Below, one piece after another: positions 8,030 to 14,636 of a DNA stretch of 22,580 nucleotides. Location of the stretch: positions 1 through 22,580 of the forward strand of contig JAPLHH010000111.1 of NCBI GenBank assembly GCA_026389735.1. The letters are read 5' to 3'. A model generated the notes under the pieces. That model was given only the letters and a program-made list of their open reading frames with translations, was not told the DNA's origin and did no database searches. The stretch comes from Chloroflexota bacterium. GTDB lineage: Bacteria; Chloroflexota; Dehalococcoidia; GIF9; UBA5620. Within the stretch, counting starts at the first letter, position 1; each line of letters starts with the position of its first letter. Made by a program: the position numbers and the translations under genes.

Positions 8030-8519
8030 CTCCTTTTCTCAGCGCCCGAAAGATGAAAACAGCCAAAACTATAGCACCAACAGTTATGGCTGAGTCAGCG
8101 GCATTAAATGCTGGCCAGTGAAAATCACGCCACAGGCGAACATCAATAAAGTCGGTAACATAACCAAAACGAAGACGGTCTATAAGATTGCCTACAGCAC
8201 CGCCAAAAACCAGACCCAGAGCAAAGCTGCTCAGCAAGCTAATCCGGGAAAGATAGCGATAAAACAGCAAAATAGTCACTAACCCGACTATAGCGACTAG
8301 AGTTAACAGGAAGGCTTGATTTGCGAAAAGACCAAAAGCCGAACCAGTATTCCGTACATTGGTCAAGCTTAAACAGCCAACCAAGGGGATTGTTTCATAG
8401 AGGTCTAAATAGGACCTGACCCAATGCTTGCTTAACTGGTCTAACGCCACCACAAAGGCAGCAATGACGAGGAATAATCCTCCCCGCCACCTGCTACCTT
8501 GCCGTTCTACTTCTGGCAT
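8001..8519 (-). CDS. lspA: Lipoprotein signal peptidase (signal peptidase II)
   Basis: This membrane aspartic protease cuts the signal peptide from prolipoproteins after lipid attachment. From the ATG at 8519 it has 172 residues, the usual size; the frame extends upstream to a TTG at 8576, which would add an unusual basic extension. Visible marks are LDQLSK near the first membrane helix, the N-x-x-N-T-G-S-A-F-G region, and the two catalytic aspartates D114 (GNLIDR) and D142 (FNAADS). Four membrane helices are apparent. The start overlaps the end of the dksA-like gene by 26 bases, and the end overlaps the pseudouridine synthase gene by 29. Likely substrates include the five lipoproteins predicted in this window. 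Confidence 0.96.
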   Translation of the reverse strand: MPEVERQGSRWRGGLFLVIAAFVVALDQLSKHWVRSYLDLYETIPLVGCLSLTNVRNTGSAFGLFANQAFLLTLVAIVGLVTILLFYRYLSRISLLSSFALGLVFGGAVGNLIDRLRFGYVTDFIDVRLWRDFHWPAFNAADSAITVGAIVLAVFIFRALRKGDVSSAGARS

Positions 8520-8868
8520 TCTTCGCCTGGCGCGCTTTACACTCAAGACACAAGTTCGCTTGCGGCAATGCCTCAAGCCTAGCCGGCTCTATGGGCCGAC
8601 CGCACAGGTCACATATACCATATGTGCCAGCTTCATATTTCTTTAGAGCGTGCTCCACTTCCACCAGAGCGTCAGTCAACCGTCTCTCCAGAGCCATCCT
8701 CTTCTCCAACTCAAAAGCCTCAGTAGCTCCCTCTTCTCGCTTTCCGAAGGGACTGCCTTCCCGCTGCTCGTCAGCAGACTTCTCCTCAGCCTTCAGCTGC
8801 TGAAGCTCATGATTCAGACGCATCTGCCCTTGTTTTAAGCGCTCAAAAAGCTCAGTAAAATTGGCCAT
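8494..8868 (-). CDS. DksA/TraR-family zinc-finger protein
   Basis: From the ATG at 8868 the protein has 124 residues. The N-terminal two thirds are charged and helical, a probable coiled coil. The C-terminus carries a DksA/TraR zinc finger with C86, C89, C107 and C110 (ICDLCGRPIEPARLEALP then LCLEC). Family members bind in the secondary channel of RNA polymerase or act as general stress regulators; which applies here is unknown. I prefer 8868 to the in-frame ATG at 8889 because GAGACAGG precedes it, whereas 8889 has no SD site. It is the first gene of an overlapping run with lspA and the pseudouridine synthase. Confidence 0.88.
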   Translation of the reverse strand: MANFTELFERLKQGQMRLNHELQQLKAEEKSADEQREGSPFGKREEGATEAFELEKRMALERRLTDALVEVEHALKKYEAGTYGICDLCGRPIEPARLEALPQANLCLECKARQAKNARSRTAR

Positions 8869-8901
8869 CACACAAACCTGTCTCAACATGCTGTAGAAAT
8901 T

Positions 8902-8930
8902 ATTCTAGCCTATGCTAGCTATGAAAGCAA
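8902..8930 (-). promoter_or_regulatory. Possible promoter of the dksA-lspA-rlu operon
   Basis: On the minus strand TTGCTT (8925-8930), 17 bases, then TAGAAT (8902-8907), 34 bases before the preferred start of the dksA-like gene. The -10 is good and the -35 is weak. A stronger TTGACT lies a few bases further upstream but at the wrong distance. Confidence 0.4.
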
Positions 8931-8981
8931 GCTAGTCAACCATACCTTATTTATTTGTACCCCCTGAACCCTTCTCCTTTT

Positions 8982-9068
8982 GTCATTCTGCGGGAACGAA
9001 GTGACCGAAGAATCTAGCTCAGGGTAACCTCTACAAAGGACTAGATTCTTCGCCTCGCTCAGTATGAC
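8982..9068. repeat. Intergenic inverted-repeat element (GTCATTCTG type)
   Basis: The element begins with GTCATTCTG and ends CAGTATGAC. The inner arms AAGAATCTAG (9009-9018) and CTAGATTCTT (9041-9050) are perfect complements. About 87 bases can therefore fold into a long hairpin. It sits between the promoter of the dksA operon and the 3' end of the DUF72 gene. The left arm (GTCATTCTG ... GCGACCGAAGAATCT-like) is shared with the half element at 10794-10836. Confidence 0.75.
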
Positions 9069-9092
9069 AGGTATAATTGCTGTGCCATCCTC

Positions 9093-9860
9093 TTAGTCAA
9101 CCATGAGACGTAGCTGGCGTATAGCGCCTATCGCCTGTCCCCGCCAGTGATTATTGGCGAAGATAAAAGTCTTTTCAGCCAGACTCTTCAGCTTGCTTAT
9201 CCGTGGCAGCCATTCCTTCAGCTCCTCGACTGAATAAGTGTAATCATACCTTTCGTAAGCGTGCTCATGCTGCCACCACTTAGCTGCATTACGGCCATGA
9301 AAACGCACATAGCCAATACTACTGGTAACTTCAGCCAAAGGAGGCAGAAGCTTCGGCAACTGCGGCTCATCAACACAGCAGAAACCAAGGTTACGGTTTC
9401 GCAACCAATCGAAGACCCCGAGCTTCAGCCATTGAGAGTTGCGAAATTCAACAACCACCGGTAAATCACCCAGCCGTTCCCGAAAAAGCGCCAGGTAATC
9501 ACAACTCTGACGGCTGAAGCCAAAGCTAAAGGGAAATTGAGCTAACACACAGCCCAGTTTACCGGCATCAATAAAAGGTTGGAGCATATGCACAAAAGCC
9601 ACAAAAACCCCGTTATCTTGCTGACGCTGATGCGTCATCTCCTGATTCGCCTTAACTGAAAACATGAAACCTTCTCCAGTCTTATCAATCATAGCTTCCA
9701 GCACAGAAAGCTTAGGTAAGGCATAAAATGTAGAATTCAGCTCTAAAGAATTGAATTCACGAGCATAGTAACTAAGCCATTCCCGCCGCGGCATCCCACG
9801 AGGATAGAAGTTACCTACCCAATCACTATAGCTGAAACCAGACGTGCCTAAGTAAAGCAC
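9093..9860 (-). CDS. DUF72 (YecE-like) domain protein
   Basis: The 255 residues match the DUF72 family, a TIM-barrel-like fold with no settled function. Characteristic pieces are YLGTSGFSYSDW at the start, F-N-S-L-E-L-N-S-T-F-Y (35-45), VVVEFRNSQW in the middle, YVRFHGRN, and F-A-N-N-H-W-R-G-Q-A near the end. No signal peptide is present. The start is GTG at 9860; no good SD site precedes it, but the family's N-terminal motif begins at the third residue, so there is little room for another start. It stands alone, after the two mini membrane protein genes on the same strand. Confidence 0.92.
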   Translation of the reverse strand: MLYLGTSGFSYSDWVGNFYPRGMPRREWLSYYAREFNSLELNSTFYALPKLSVLEAMIDKTGEGFMFSVKANQEMTHQRQQDNGVFVAFVHMLQPFIDAGKLGCVLAQFPFSFGFSRQSCDYLALFRERLGDLPVVVEFRNSQWLKLGVFDWLRNRNLGFCCVDEPQLPKLLPPLAEVTSSIGYVRFHGRNAAKWWQHEHAYERYDYTYSVEELKEWLPRISKLKSLAEKTFIFANNHWRGQAIGAIRQLRLMVD

Positions 9861-9890
9861 AACTTAGTCTAGCACAGTCGTCAGATGAAA

Positions 9891-9909
9891 CAAAGCTGAC
9901 TCAGCTTTG
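9891..9909 (-). terminator. Hairpin, possible terminator after the mini membrane genes
   Basis: CAAAGCTGA (9891-9899) and TCAGCTTTG (9901-9909) form an almost loopless perfect palindrome. Read on the minus strand the hairpin is followed by TTTC, a short U-tract. A second small hairpin, CAACGA/TCGTTG, lies at 9920-9936. Together they probably separate the upstream mini genes from DUF72, but the U-tract is weak. Confidence 0.4.
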
Positions 9910-9949
9910 AATAAACCAGCAACGACAAGTTCGTTGGCTTTCTATCAAG

Positions 9950-10093
9950 CTATATGGCAGCGATAATGGCCATTATCCCAACTACGATAAGATAAACGCC
10001 CACTATATAGTTGAGTATCTTGGGGAAAATCATCACTACGATGCCGAAGATAAGGGTTATTATTCCCCACACTAAACCGGTCACTTGTAACAT
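9950..10093 (-). CDS. Small two-helix membrane protein, DUF3096-like (47 aa)
   Basis: The 47 residues are nearly all hydrophobic: two membrane helices joined by a short FPKILNY turn. The pattern G-x-x-x-G-I-x-x-x-x-F-P ... Y-I-V-G-V-Y-L-I-V-x-G-I fits the small DUF3096-type membrane proteins, whose function is unknown to me. I chose the ATG at 10093 because AAGGAGGG stands ten bases upstream; the frame could extend to 10132, but that region contains the SD site. It lies 95 bases after a 50-aa paralogue (10189-10341) on the same strand, and both probably share one transcript. Confidence 0.75.
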   Translation of the reverse strand: MLQVTGLVWGIITLIFGIVVMIFPKILNYIVGVYLIVVGIMAIIAAI

Positions 10094-10188
10094 AGAAACG
10101 TTCCCTCCTTCCTGAAATAGCTTATATACCACACAAATTGGCAGTTAATACTCCTAGAGATACCCTGCTTACCTCAAACAGAAGGCTC

Positions 10189-10341
10189 TTATCTATTTAT
10201 AAAAGCGAGCACACCCCAAACAATAAGGAAAATGCCGAGAATCCACTGGACAAAACCAGGCCATACCAGAATCAAGATACCAGCCACTATGGCTAATATC
10301 CCCATGGTGACACCACTCACGGTTATACTTTTCTTCGCCAT
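10189..10341 (-). CDS. Small two-helix membrane protein, paralogue (50 aa)
   Basis: This short gene encodes 50 residues beginning MAKKSITVSG. Like its neighbour it has two membrane helices with a W-P-G-F turn, and the two align along their length: V-S/T-G near the start, G-I-x-x-I-x-x-G-I in helix one, then I-L/V-G-I/V-F/Y-L-I-V-x-G in helix two. The ATG at 10341 follows AAAGGAGGT, an almost complete match to the 16S anti-SD, at nine bases, so strong translation is expected. A sigma-A-type promoter at 10450-10478 drives it. The pair looks like a tandem duplication of a DUF3096-like gene; its role is unknown. Confidence 0.78.
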   Translation of the reverse strand: MAKKSITVSGVTMGILAIVAGILILVWPGFVQWILGIFLIVWGVLAFINR

Positions 10342-10390
10342 ATGACCTAGACCTCCTTTAGTTTAGTTGCTGCTTATATTACTGGGTAGC

Positions 10391-10425
10391 ATGTCAAAGA
10401 GCTGACATTTCTCCGGGATTTCTCC
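10391..10425 (-). promoter_or_regulatory. Two hairpins in the leader of the mini membrane genes
   Basis: Between promoter and gene, ATGTCA and TGACAT (10391-10408) form a perfect 6-base-pair hairpin with a 6-base loop. Next to it, GGGA and TCCC with a TTTC loop form a second, short one. The leader is about 100 bases long. The hairpins could affect translation or mRNA stability, or the ATGTCA pair could be a protein-binding site. No known riboswitch class is recognisable. Confidence 0.35.
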
Positions 10426-10449
10426 CGCTAACACCCTCGCCTGTGAAAT

Positions 10450-10478
10450 AATATATCAACCCTTTCAAACCCTGTCAA
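10450..10478 (-). promoter_or_regulatory. Promoter of the mini membrane protein genes
   Basis: On the minus strand a perfect TTGACA (10473-10478), 17 bases, then TATATT (10450-10455), matching five of six. It is among the best sigma-A-type promoters in the window and points to the 50-aa gene about 110 bases downstream. Confidence 0.65.
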
Positions 10479-10489
10479 GTGTCCTGCCC

Positions 10490-10658
10490 TCAGAATTCAA
10501 GCCTCGTTCCATTAAGTCTCACTTCTTCGAGAAGCCTGGCAACTCCCTCCACACCTTCATCACTCCATCTCGCACCAACCTCAAGTCCGCCGGTTTATCT
10601 CCCTAAACTCCCTCTCTACGGCGCTGGTGGCTACCATCACGAGCTCCGGGACAACCAT
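10490..10658 (-). pseudogene. Possible small frameshifted gene
   Basis: I do not recognise the product. On the minus strand an ATG at 10658 with AAGGAGGAG just upstream and a TATAAT at 10685-10690 opens a frame beginning MVVPELVMVATSAV and stopping after 25 residues at 10581. A different frame continues with protein-like sequence (GGLEVGARWSDEG ... RLLEEVRLNGTRLEF) to a stop at 10490. The total is one base away from a multiple of three, so a single insertion or deletion would join both parts into roughly 55 residues. It may be a decaying gene, a sequencing error, or only a translated leader peptide. The plus-strand open frame over the same bases is rich in Ser and Pro and looks like a shadow. 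Confidence 0.3.
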
Positions 10659-10793
10659 AGATACTCCTCCTTAATCTACTCTCCATTATATAAATCCCCT
10701 CGCCCCGGAAAAATATCATCCCAATGTTACACTACCATTGATTTACAGCCTATGCTGTCAATACCCATTAAGGTCGTTCACGAATAGCAAATT

Positions 10794-10836
10794 GTCATTC
10801 TGAAGGAGCGTAGCGACCGAAGAATCTCACTCAGGA
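10794..10836. repeat. Half of an intergenic repeat element (GTCATTCTG type)
   Basis: The sequence starts GTCATTCTGAAGGAGCG and goes on with CGACCGAAGAATCTCACTC. It matches the left arm of the element at 8982-9068, but no complementary right arm follows. The stretch runs into the dnaK terminator, so the element seems truncated. Confidence 0.6.
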
Positions 10837-10847
10837 ACAATGCCATC

Positions 10848-10890
10848 AAAAAAGCAGCGGATGGTCTCTTTGGACAACATCCGCCGCTGC
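10848..10890 (-). terminator. Terminator of the hrcA-grpE-dnaK operon
   Basis: On the minus strand the arms GCAGCGG-C-GGATG and CATCCGCTGC form a 12-base-pair stem with one bulged C, followed directly by TTTTTT. It starts 26 bases after the dnaK stop, as expected for an intrinsic terminator. Confidence 0.75.
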
Positions 10891-10916
10891 AGCCATCGAG
10901 CGAATCGGAGAAAGCC

Positions 10917-12824
10917 TTATACTTCCCTGAACTCGCCTTCTACAGTACCTTCCTCGCCACCGGGAGGTCCACCAGGGACTTCGTCACCAGGAGCCTCACC
11001 AGGCGGAGGTGGCGCCCCCCCAGCCTGCCCATAAACGGCAGCACCGATCTTTTGCATCGCTTGAGACAGCTCTTCCGTAGTGGTGCGCATATAATTGATA
11101 TCCGTGCCTTGAAGAGCCGAACGCAATGCAGCTATCTTGCCCTCCACCTCCTGCCTTAAGTCGGCCGGTATCTTATCCCCTTGTTCGCGGAGCGTTCGCT
11201 CAGCAGAATAAACCAGTGCGTCAGCCGTATTGCGACCCTCTACCTCGTCTTTCTTTCTGGCATCCTCAGCGGCATGAGCCTCGGCGTCCCGCCTCATCTT
11301 CTCCACTTCCTCTTTGTTCAGACCACTGGAAGCAGTAATAGTAATCTTCTGCTCCTTGCCTGTGCCTTTGTCTTGAGCCCGAACATTTAAGATACCATTA
11401 GCATCAATATCAAAGGTAACCTCAACCTGGGGTACACCTCTCGGTGCCGGTAAAATACCGTCAAGTACGAAACGGCCTAAAGTCCGATTATCCGCCGACA
11501 TCGAACGTTCCCCCTGAAGCACATGGATTTCCACGCTGGGCTGGTTATCAGACGCCGTGCTGAAAATCTGGCTCTTCGAAGTTGGAATGGTAGTGTTTCG
11601 CGGGATGAGCGGCGTTGCCACCCCACCAAAAGTCTCTATCCCCAAAGTAAGCGGCGTAACATCAAGCAAGAGAACCTCTCTCACATCCCCCTTAAGTACA
11701 CCCCCCTGAATGGCAGCTCCTAGAGCCACTGCTTCATCCGGATTAATACCTTTAATCGGCTCCTTGCCGAAGAACTGACGCACTATATCCTGAACCTTAG
11801 GCATTCTCGTTTGACCGCCAACCAGAATCACATCGCTTATCTGAGCTGCAGTAAGGCCAGCATCGGTTAAGGCCTGACGGCAAGGCCCAATGGTTTTCTC
11901 CAGCAAGTCCATTGACAGTTGTTCCAGCTTAGCCTTGTTCAAAGTTATATTCATGTGCTTTGGCCCGGAAGCATCAGCCGTGATGAACGGTAGATTTATC
12001 TCCGTCTGACCTACTGTAGACAGCTCGCGCTTGGCTCTCTCCCCAGCGTCCTTTAGCCGCTGCAAGGCCATCCTATCCTGCTTCAAATCTACGCCTGACT
12101 CCTTCTTAAACTCATCACACAGCCAGTCTATAATTCTCTGGTCAATATCATCCCCACCGAGGTGGGTGTCACCAGCAGTCGATTTCACTTGAAAAGTGCC
12201 TTCGCCAAGCTCAAGAACAGAAACGTCAAACGTGCCACCACCAAGGTCATAAACGGCGATAGTTTCCTCTTTCTTTTTATCCAAGCCGTAAGCCAGTGCT
12301 GAGGCTGTCGGCTCATTAATAATGCGCAGCACATTCAAACCGGCAATCGCTCCAGCATCCTTGGTTGATTGGCGCTGGCTATCGTTGAAATAAGCTGGCA
12401 CCGTAACCACAGCGTCGGTAACCTTCTCGCCAAGGTAAGCTTCGGCATCAATCTTCAGCTTCTGTAGAATCATAGCCGAGATTTCTGGCGGACTGTACTG
12501 CTTGCTCCCCATCATCACCCAAGCATCACCATTGCTGGCTTCAACTATTTTGTAAGGCAGTCGCTTTATGTCATGCTGGACTTCAGAGTCTTTGAATTTG
12601 CGCCCCATGAGCCTTTTCACACTGAAAATGGTATTCTCTGGATTTGTGATTGCCTGCCGTTTTGCCAATAATCCAACCAGCCGCTCGCCCTTTTTGTCAA
12701 TAGCCACTACCGAAGGTGTTAGCCTTTCCCCCTCAGCATTGGGGATTATTTTCGGCTCACCACCTTCGATAACCGCCACCAGACTGAACGTGGTGCCTAA
12801 ATCAATACCAACTGCTTTACCCAT
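10917..12824 (-). CDS. dnaK: Chaperone protein DnaK (Hsp70)
   Basis: ATP-driven Hsp70 chaperone of the cytoplasm, working with GrpE and a DnaJ cochaperone. The 635 residues show the ATPase domain (about 1-365) with GIDLGTTFS at the start, [14 protein letters not shown] and [12 protein letters not shown], then the hydrophobic linker [12 protein letters not shown], the substrate-binding domain with [14 protein letters not shown], and the helical lid. The tail is rich in Pro, Gly and Glu ([15 protein letters not shown]) and ends EFREV. The ATG at 12824 follows AAGGAGG. It is the last gene of the hrcA-grpE-dnaK operon; a terminator follows at once and no dnaJ lies downstream. Control by CIRCE/HrcA is inferred from the operator at 14507. 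Confidence 0.99.
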   Translation of the reverse strand: MGKAVGIDLGTTFSLVAVIEGGEPKIIPNAEGERLTPSVVAIDKKGERLVGLLAKRQAITNPENTIFSVKRLMGRKFKDSEVQHDIKRLPYKIVEASNGDAWVMMGSKQYSPPEISAMILQKLKIDAEAYLGEKVTDAVVTVPAYFNDSQRQSTKDAGAIAGLNVLRIINEPTASALAYGLDKKKEETIAVYDLGGGTFDVSVLELGEGTFQVKSTAGDTHLGGDDIDQRIIDWLCDEFKKESGVDLKQDRMALQRLKDAGERAKRELSTVGQTEINLPFITADASGPKHMNITLNKAKLEQLSMDLLEKTIGPCRQALTDAGLTAAQISDVILVGGQTRMPKVQDIVRQFFGKEPIKGINPDEAVALGAAIQGGVLKGDVREVLLLDVTPLTLGIETFGGVATPLIPRNTTIPTSKSQIFSTASDNQPSVEIHVLQGERSMSADNRTLGRFVLDGILPAPRGVPQVEVTFDIDANGILNVRAQDKGTGKEQKITITASSGLNKEEVEKMRRDAEAHAAEDARKKDEVEGRNTADALVYSAERTLREQGDKIPADLRQEVEGKIAALRSALQGTDINYMRTTTEELSQAMQKIGAAVYGQAGGAPPPPGEAPGDEVPGGPPGGEEGTVEGEFREV

Positions 12825-12870
12825 ACTATCCTCCTTCTGGCACTAGATTTTTATGACTATTATCATTTTT

Positions 12871-13449
12871 CTACTCTGTTTCCCTATTTAAATCTTCCTC
12901 ACCATGTTTGGCAGCTTCAGTAGCCACCGTCTCGCCACCCTTCCCCACCACCACCTGTGGCGCCCGAAGTAACTTGTCCTTTAGCTTATATCCCTTTCGA
13001 ACCTCATCAAGCACCACACCTTCCACACCCTCCTGCTGAGCTACTGCTTCATGAAGGCTCGGGTCGAATTTCTCGCCTACACACTTCATTTCGGCCAGCC
13101 CATGTTTATTCAAAACATCTAATAACATTTTTTGAATCTGCCTAAAGCCAGTAATCCAACCGAGGCCTTTACTCGCAGGAGCAACCCCTTCAAAAGCCCG
13201 GCCAAAAGCATCCAGCACCGGCAATATATCACAAACCAGTGTGGAGTTGGCCCAGTTTATCAGCTCTTTTTTTTCCTGTTCCTCGCGTGTTTTATAGTTT
13301 CTAAAATCAGCCTCAGCCTTCTGCCAGTTGGCCAAATACCGCTCAGCATTCTCCTTCTCCTGAGCAAGGGCTTCTTTTAAAGACTCTGTATCATCCTCAG
13401 CTAGCTCAGACGCTTCACTCTCAGATACCACTTTGTCTTCTTCAGCCAA
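12871..13449 (-). CDS. grpE: Nucleotide exchange factor GrpE
   Basis: GrpE releases ADP from DnaK so that the chaperone cycle can continue. The 192 residues have an acidic N-terminal tail, a long helix (about 20-75, with heptads in the ALAQEKENAERYLANWQKA region) for dimerisation, and the C-terminal beta domain with the family pattern G-L-x-x-M ... G-E-x-F-D-P-x-x-H-E-A-V and V-L-D-E-V-R-K-G-Y-K-L-K-D-K-L-L-R. The start is TTG at 13449, seven bases after AAGGAGG. It lies 23 bases after hrcA and 46 before dnaK, within one operon. Confidence 0.97.
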   Translation of the reverse strand: MAEEDKVVSESEASELAEDDTESLKEALAQEKENAERYLANWQKAEADFRNYKTREEQEKKELINWANSTLVCDILPVLDAFGRAFEGVAPASKGLGWITGFRQIQKMLLDVLNKHGLAEMKCVGEKFDPSLHEAVAQQEGVEGVVLDEVRKGYKLKDKLLRAPQVVVGKGGETVATEAAKHGEEDLNRETE

Positions 13450-13472
13450 TATAAAGCCTCCTTATAGCATCT

Positions 13473-14504
13473 CTAATCACCCCGGCAAACTCCAGCCACT
13501 AGACCACTCAATACCTCGGACATATAGTCCACCGTAGAAATAGCTCTACGGTAATCCATCCGAGTTGGACCGATCACGCCAATGGTGCCACCAACCCGAC
13601 CAGGGATACCATAGCGGCTGAAAACCAAGCTCAAATCGCGCAATGTCTCATCTCGATTCTCCTCACCAATCACGACTTGCACCCCAACATCGCTCGACTG
13701 CTGGGCGAAAGCGGAGCTAAGCCACTCCTTCGTCTCCATCAACTCCATAATACTCAACATCTTGTCCTTTTGAGCAAACTCAGGTTGTCCAAGCATCAAG
13801 CGCAATCCTTCAAGGTAAGGTTGCTCGTATTCCAGCTCATCCTCAGCAGCCATTATGTCAGTCACGGCTTCAGTTACTTGCTCCTCTTCCGAGGGAAGCT
13901 CTAGCTTCTTAGCCAAAATCTCGGAACTTGTCAGCCCCGAACAAACAACATTTAATTTGTTAGCCAGGATTGTTAGCTGTTCTTGCGTCACTGGCTCACC
14001 GAAAGATAAGAGCTGCCGCTTGATAATAGCCTCACTGAGTACTAAAACCATGAGTGCCACGAACTCTTGCAAGGCTACCAGTTCTAAGTGCTTAAATCGA
14101 CACTGTCTTGGCTTAGGAGAAGTGACCAAAGCTGCATTTCTAACCAGGCGTGCTGCGATAGTTGCTGCCAGCTTCAGCCATCTCTCAAATTCTTCTTCAA
14201 CCTCGCGGAAAAGCTTACGAATGTGATACTGCTCCTCCAAGGGAAGCTCGGCTTCCTTAGCCAGCGACTCCACATAGTGACGATAACCCTTATCTAAAGG
14301 CACACTGCCAGCCGAGGTATGAGGCCGGATAATATAGCCCGCCTCTTCAAGATAGGTCATGTCATTGCGAATAGTCGCCGGACTCACCCCTAGCTGATAA
14401 TTACGAAAAATAGTCTCCGAAGCTACAGGCACCGCCGTAGCAATATACTCGCTGACTATTATCCTCAGAACATCTTCTCTTCTTGGAGTCAAACCTTTCA
14501 ACAT
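13473..14504 (-). CDS. hrcA: Heat-inducible transcription repressor HrcA
   Basis: HrcA binds the CIRCE operator and represses chaperone genes; heat or lack of GroE chaperone relieves this. From the ATG at 14504 it has 343 residues. The N-terminal winged helix (about 1-75) reads TPRREDVLRIIVSEYIATAV and S-P-A-T-I-R-N-D-M, a family hallmark; a GAF-like effector region follows, and the C-terminus has GIPGRVGGTIGVIGPTRMDY. A GTG at 14513 is in frame but lies inside the CIRCE arm; the ATG at 14504 is better because GGAGGGAG stands about ten bases upstream. The operator overlaps this SD site. First gene of the operon with grpE and dnaK. Confidence 0.97.
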   Translation of the reverse strand: MLKGLTPRREDVLRIIVSEYIATAVPVASETIFRNYQLGVSPATIRNDMTYLEEAGYIIRPHTSAGSVPLDKGYRHYVESLAKEAELPLEEQYHIRKLFREVEEEFERWLKLAATIAARLVRNAALVTSPKPRQCRFKHLELVALQEFVALMVLVLSEAIIKRQLLSFGEPVTQEQLTILANKLNVVCSGLTSSEILAKKLELPSEEEQVTEAVTDIMAAEDELEYEQPYLEGLRLMLGQPEFAQKDKMLSIMELMETKEWLSSAFAQQSSDVGVQVVIGEENRDETLRDLSLVFSRYGIPGRVGGTIGVIGPTRMDYRRAISTVDYMSEVLSGLVAGVCRGD

Positions 14505-14506
14505 TT

Positions 14507-14533
14507 TTAGCACTCTCCCTCCAAGACTGCTAA
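14507..14533. promoter_or_regulatory. CIRCE operator
   Basis: TTAGCACTC (14507-14515), nine bases, then GACTGCTAA (14525-14533). The consensus TTAGCACTC-N9-GAGTGCTAA is met at all but one base (C for G). It lies between the hrcA promoter and its start codon, and the spacer holds the SD site. HrcA bound here would block both transcription start and early elongation. Confidence 0.93.
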
Positions 14534-14540
14534 CTACTAT

Positions 14541-14569
14541 AATTTACCACTATATCGACAATATGTCAA
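14541..14569 (-). promoter_or_regulatory. Promoter of hrcA-grpE-dnaK
   Basis: On the minus strand a perfect TTGACA (14564-14569), 17 bases, then TAAATT (14541-14546). The expected transcription start near 14534 touches the CIRCE element, the classic arrangement for HrcA control by a housekeeping sigma factor. Confidence 0.7.
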
Positions 14570-14579
14570 AACCGAAAGG

Positions 14580-14619
14580 GGCTTGAAAAAGGCGGCCTTA
14601 AGGCCGCCTTTTTCAAGCC
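14580..14619. terminator. Bidirectional terminator, 40-bp perfect palindrome
   Basis: The 40 bases are an uninterrupted palindrome: GGCTTG, five A, GGCGGCC, TTAA, then the exact complement with five T. The GC core flanked by A and T tracts makes an intrinsic terminator usable from both strands. It follows the 387-residue-class lipoprotein gene by 17 bases on the minus strand and insulates the hrcA promoter just beyond it. Confidence 0.88.
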
Positions 14620-14636
14620 ATCACAGCAATCTACTG

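Larger units (their letters stand above)
10342..10916. other. Gene-poor gap between the mini membrane gene and dnaK
   Basis: No intact gene is supported in these 575 bases. They contain, from left to right, the leader and promoter of the mini membrane genes, the possible frameshifted small gene at 10490-10658, half of an intergenic repeat at 10794-10836 and the dnaK terminator at 10848-10890. No dnaJ remnant is recognisable. Confidence 0.7.

Noticed and set aside
10479..10787. 102-residue plus-strand open frame in the gap after the mini membrane genes
   Set aside because: Composition is Ser/Pro/Leu-rich without domains and has no SD site. It overlaps the minus-strand promoter and the candidate small gene, so it is probably a shadow.
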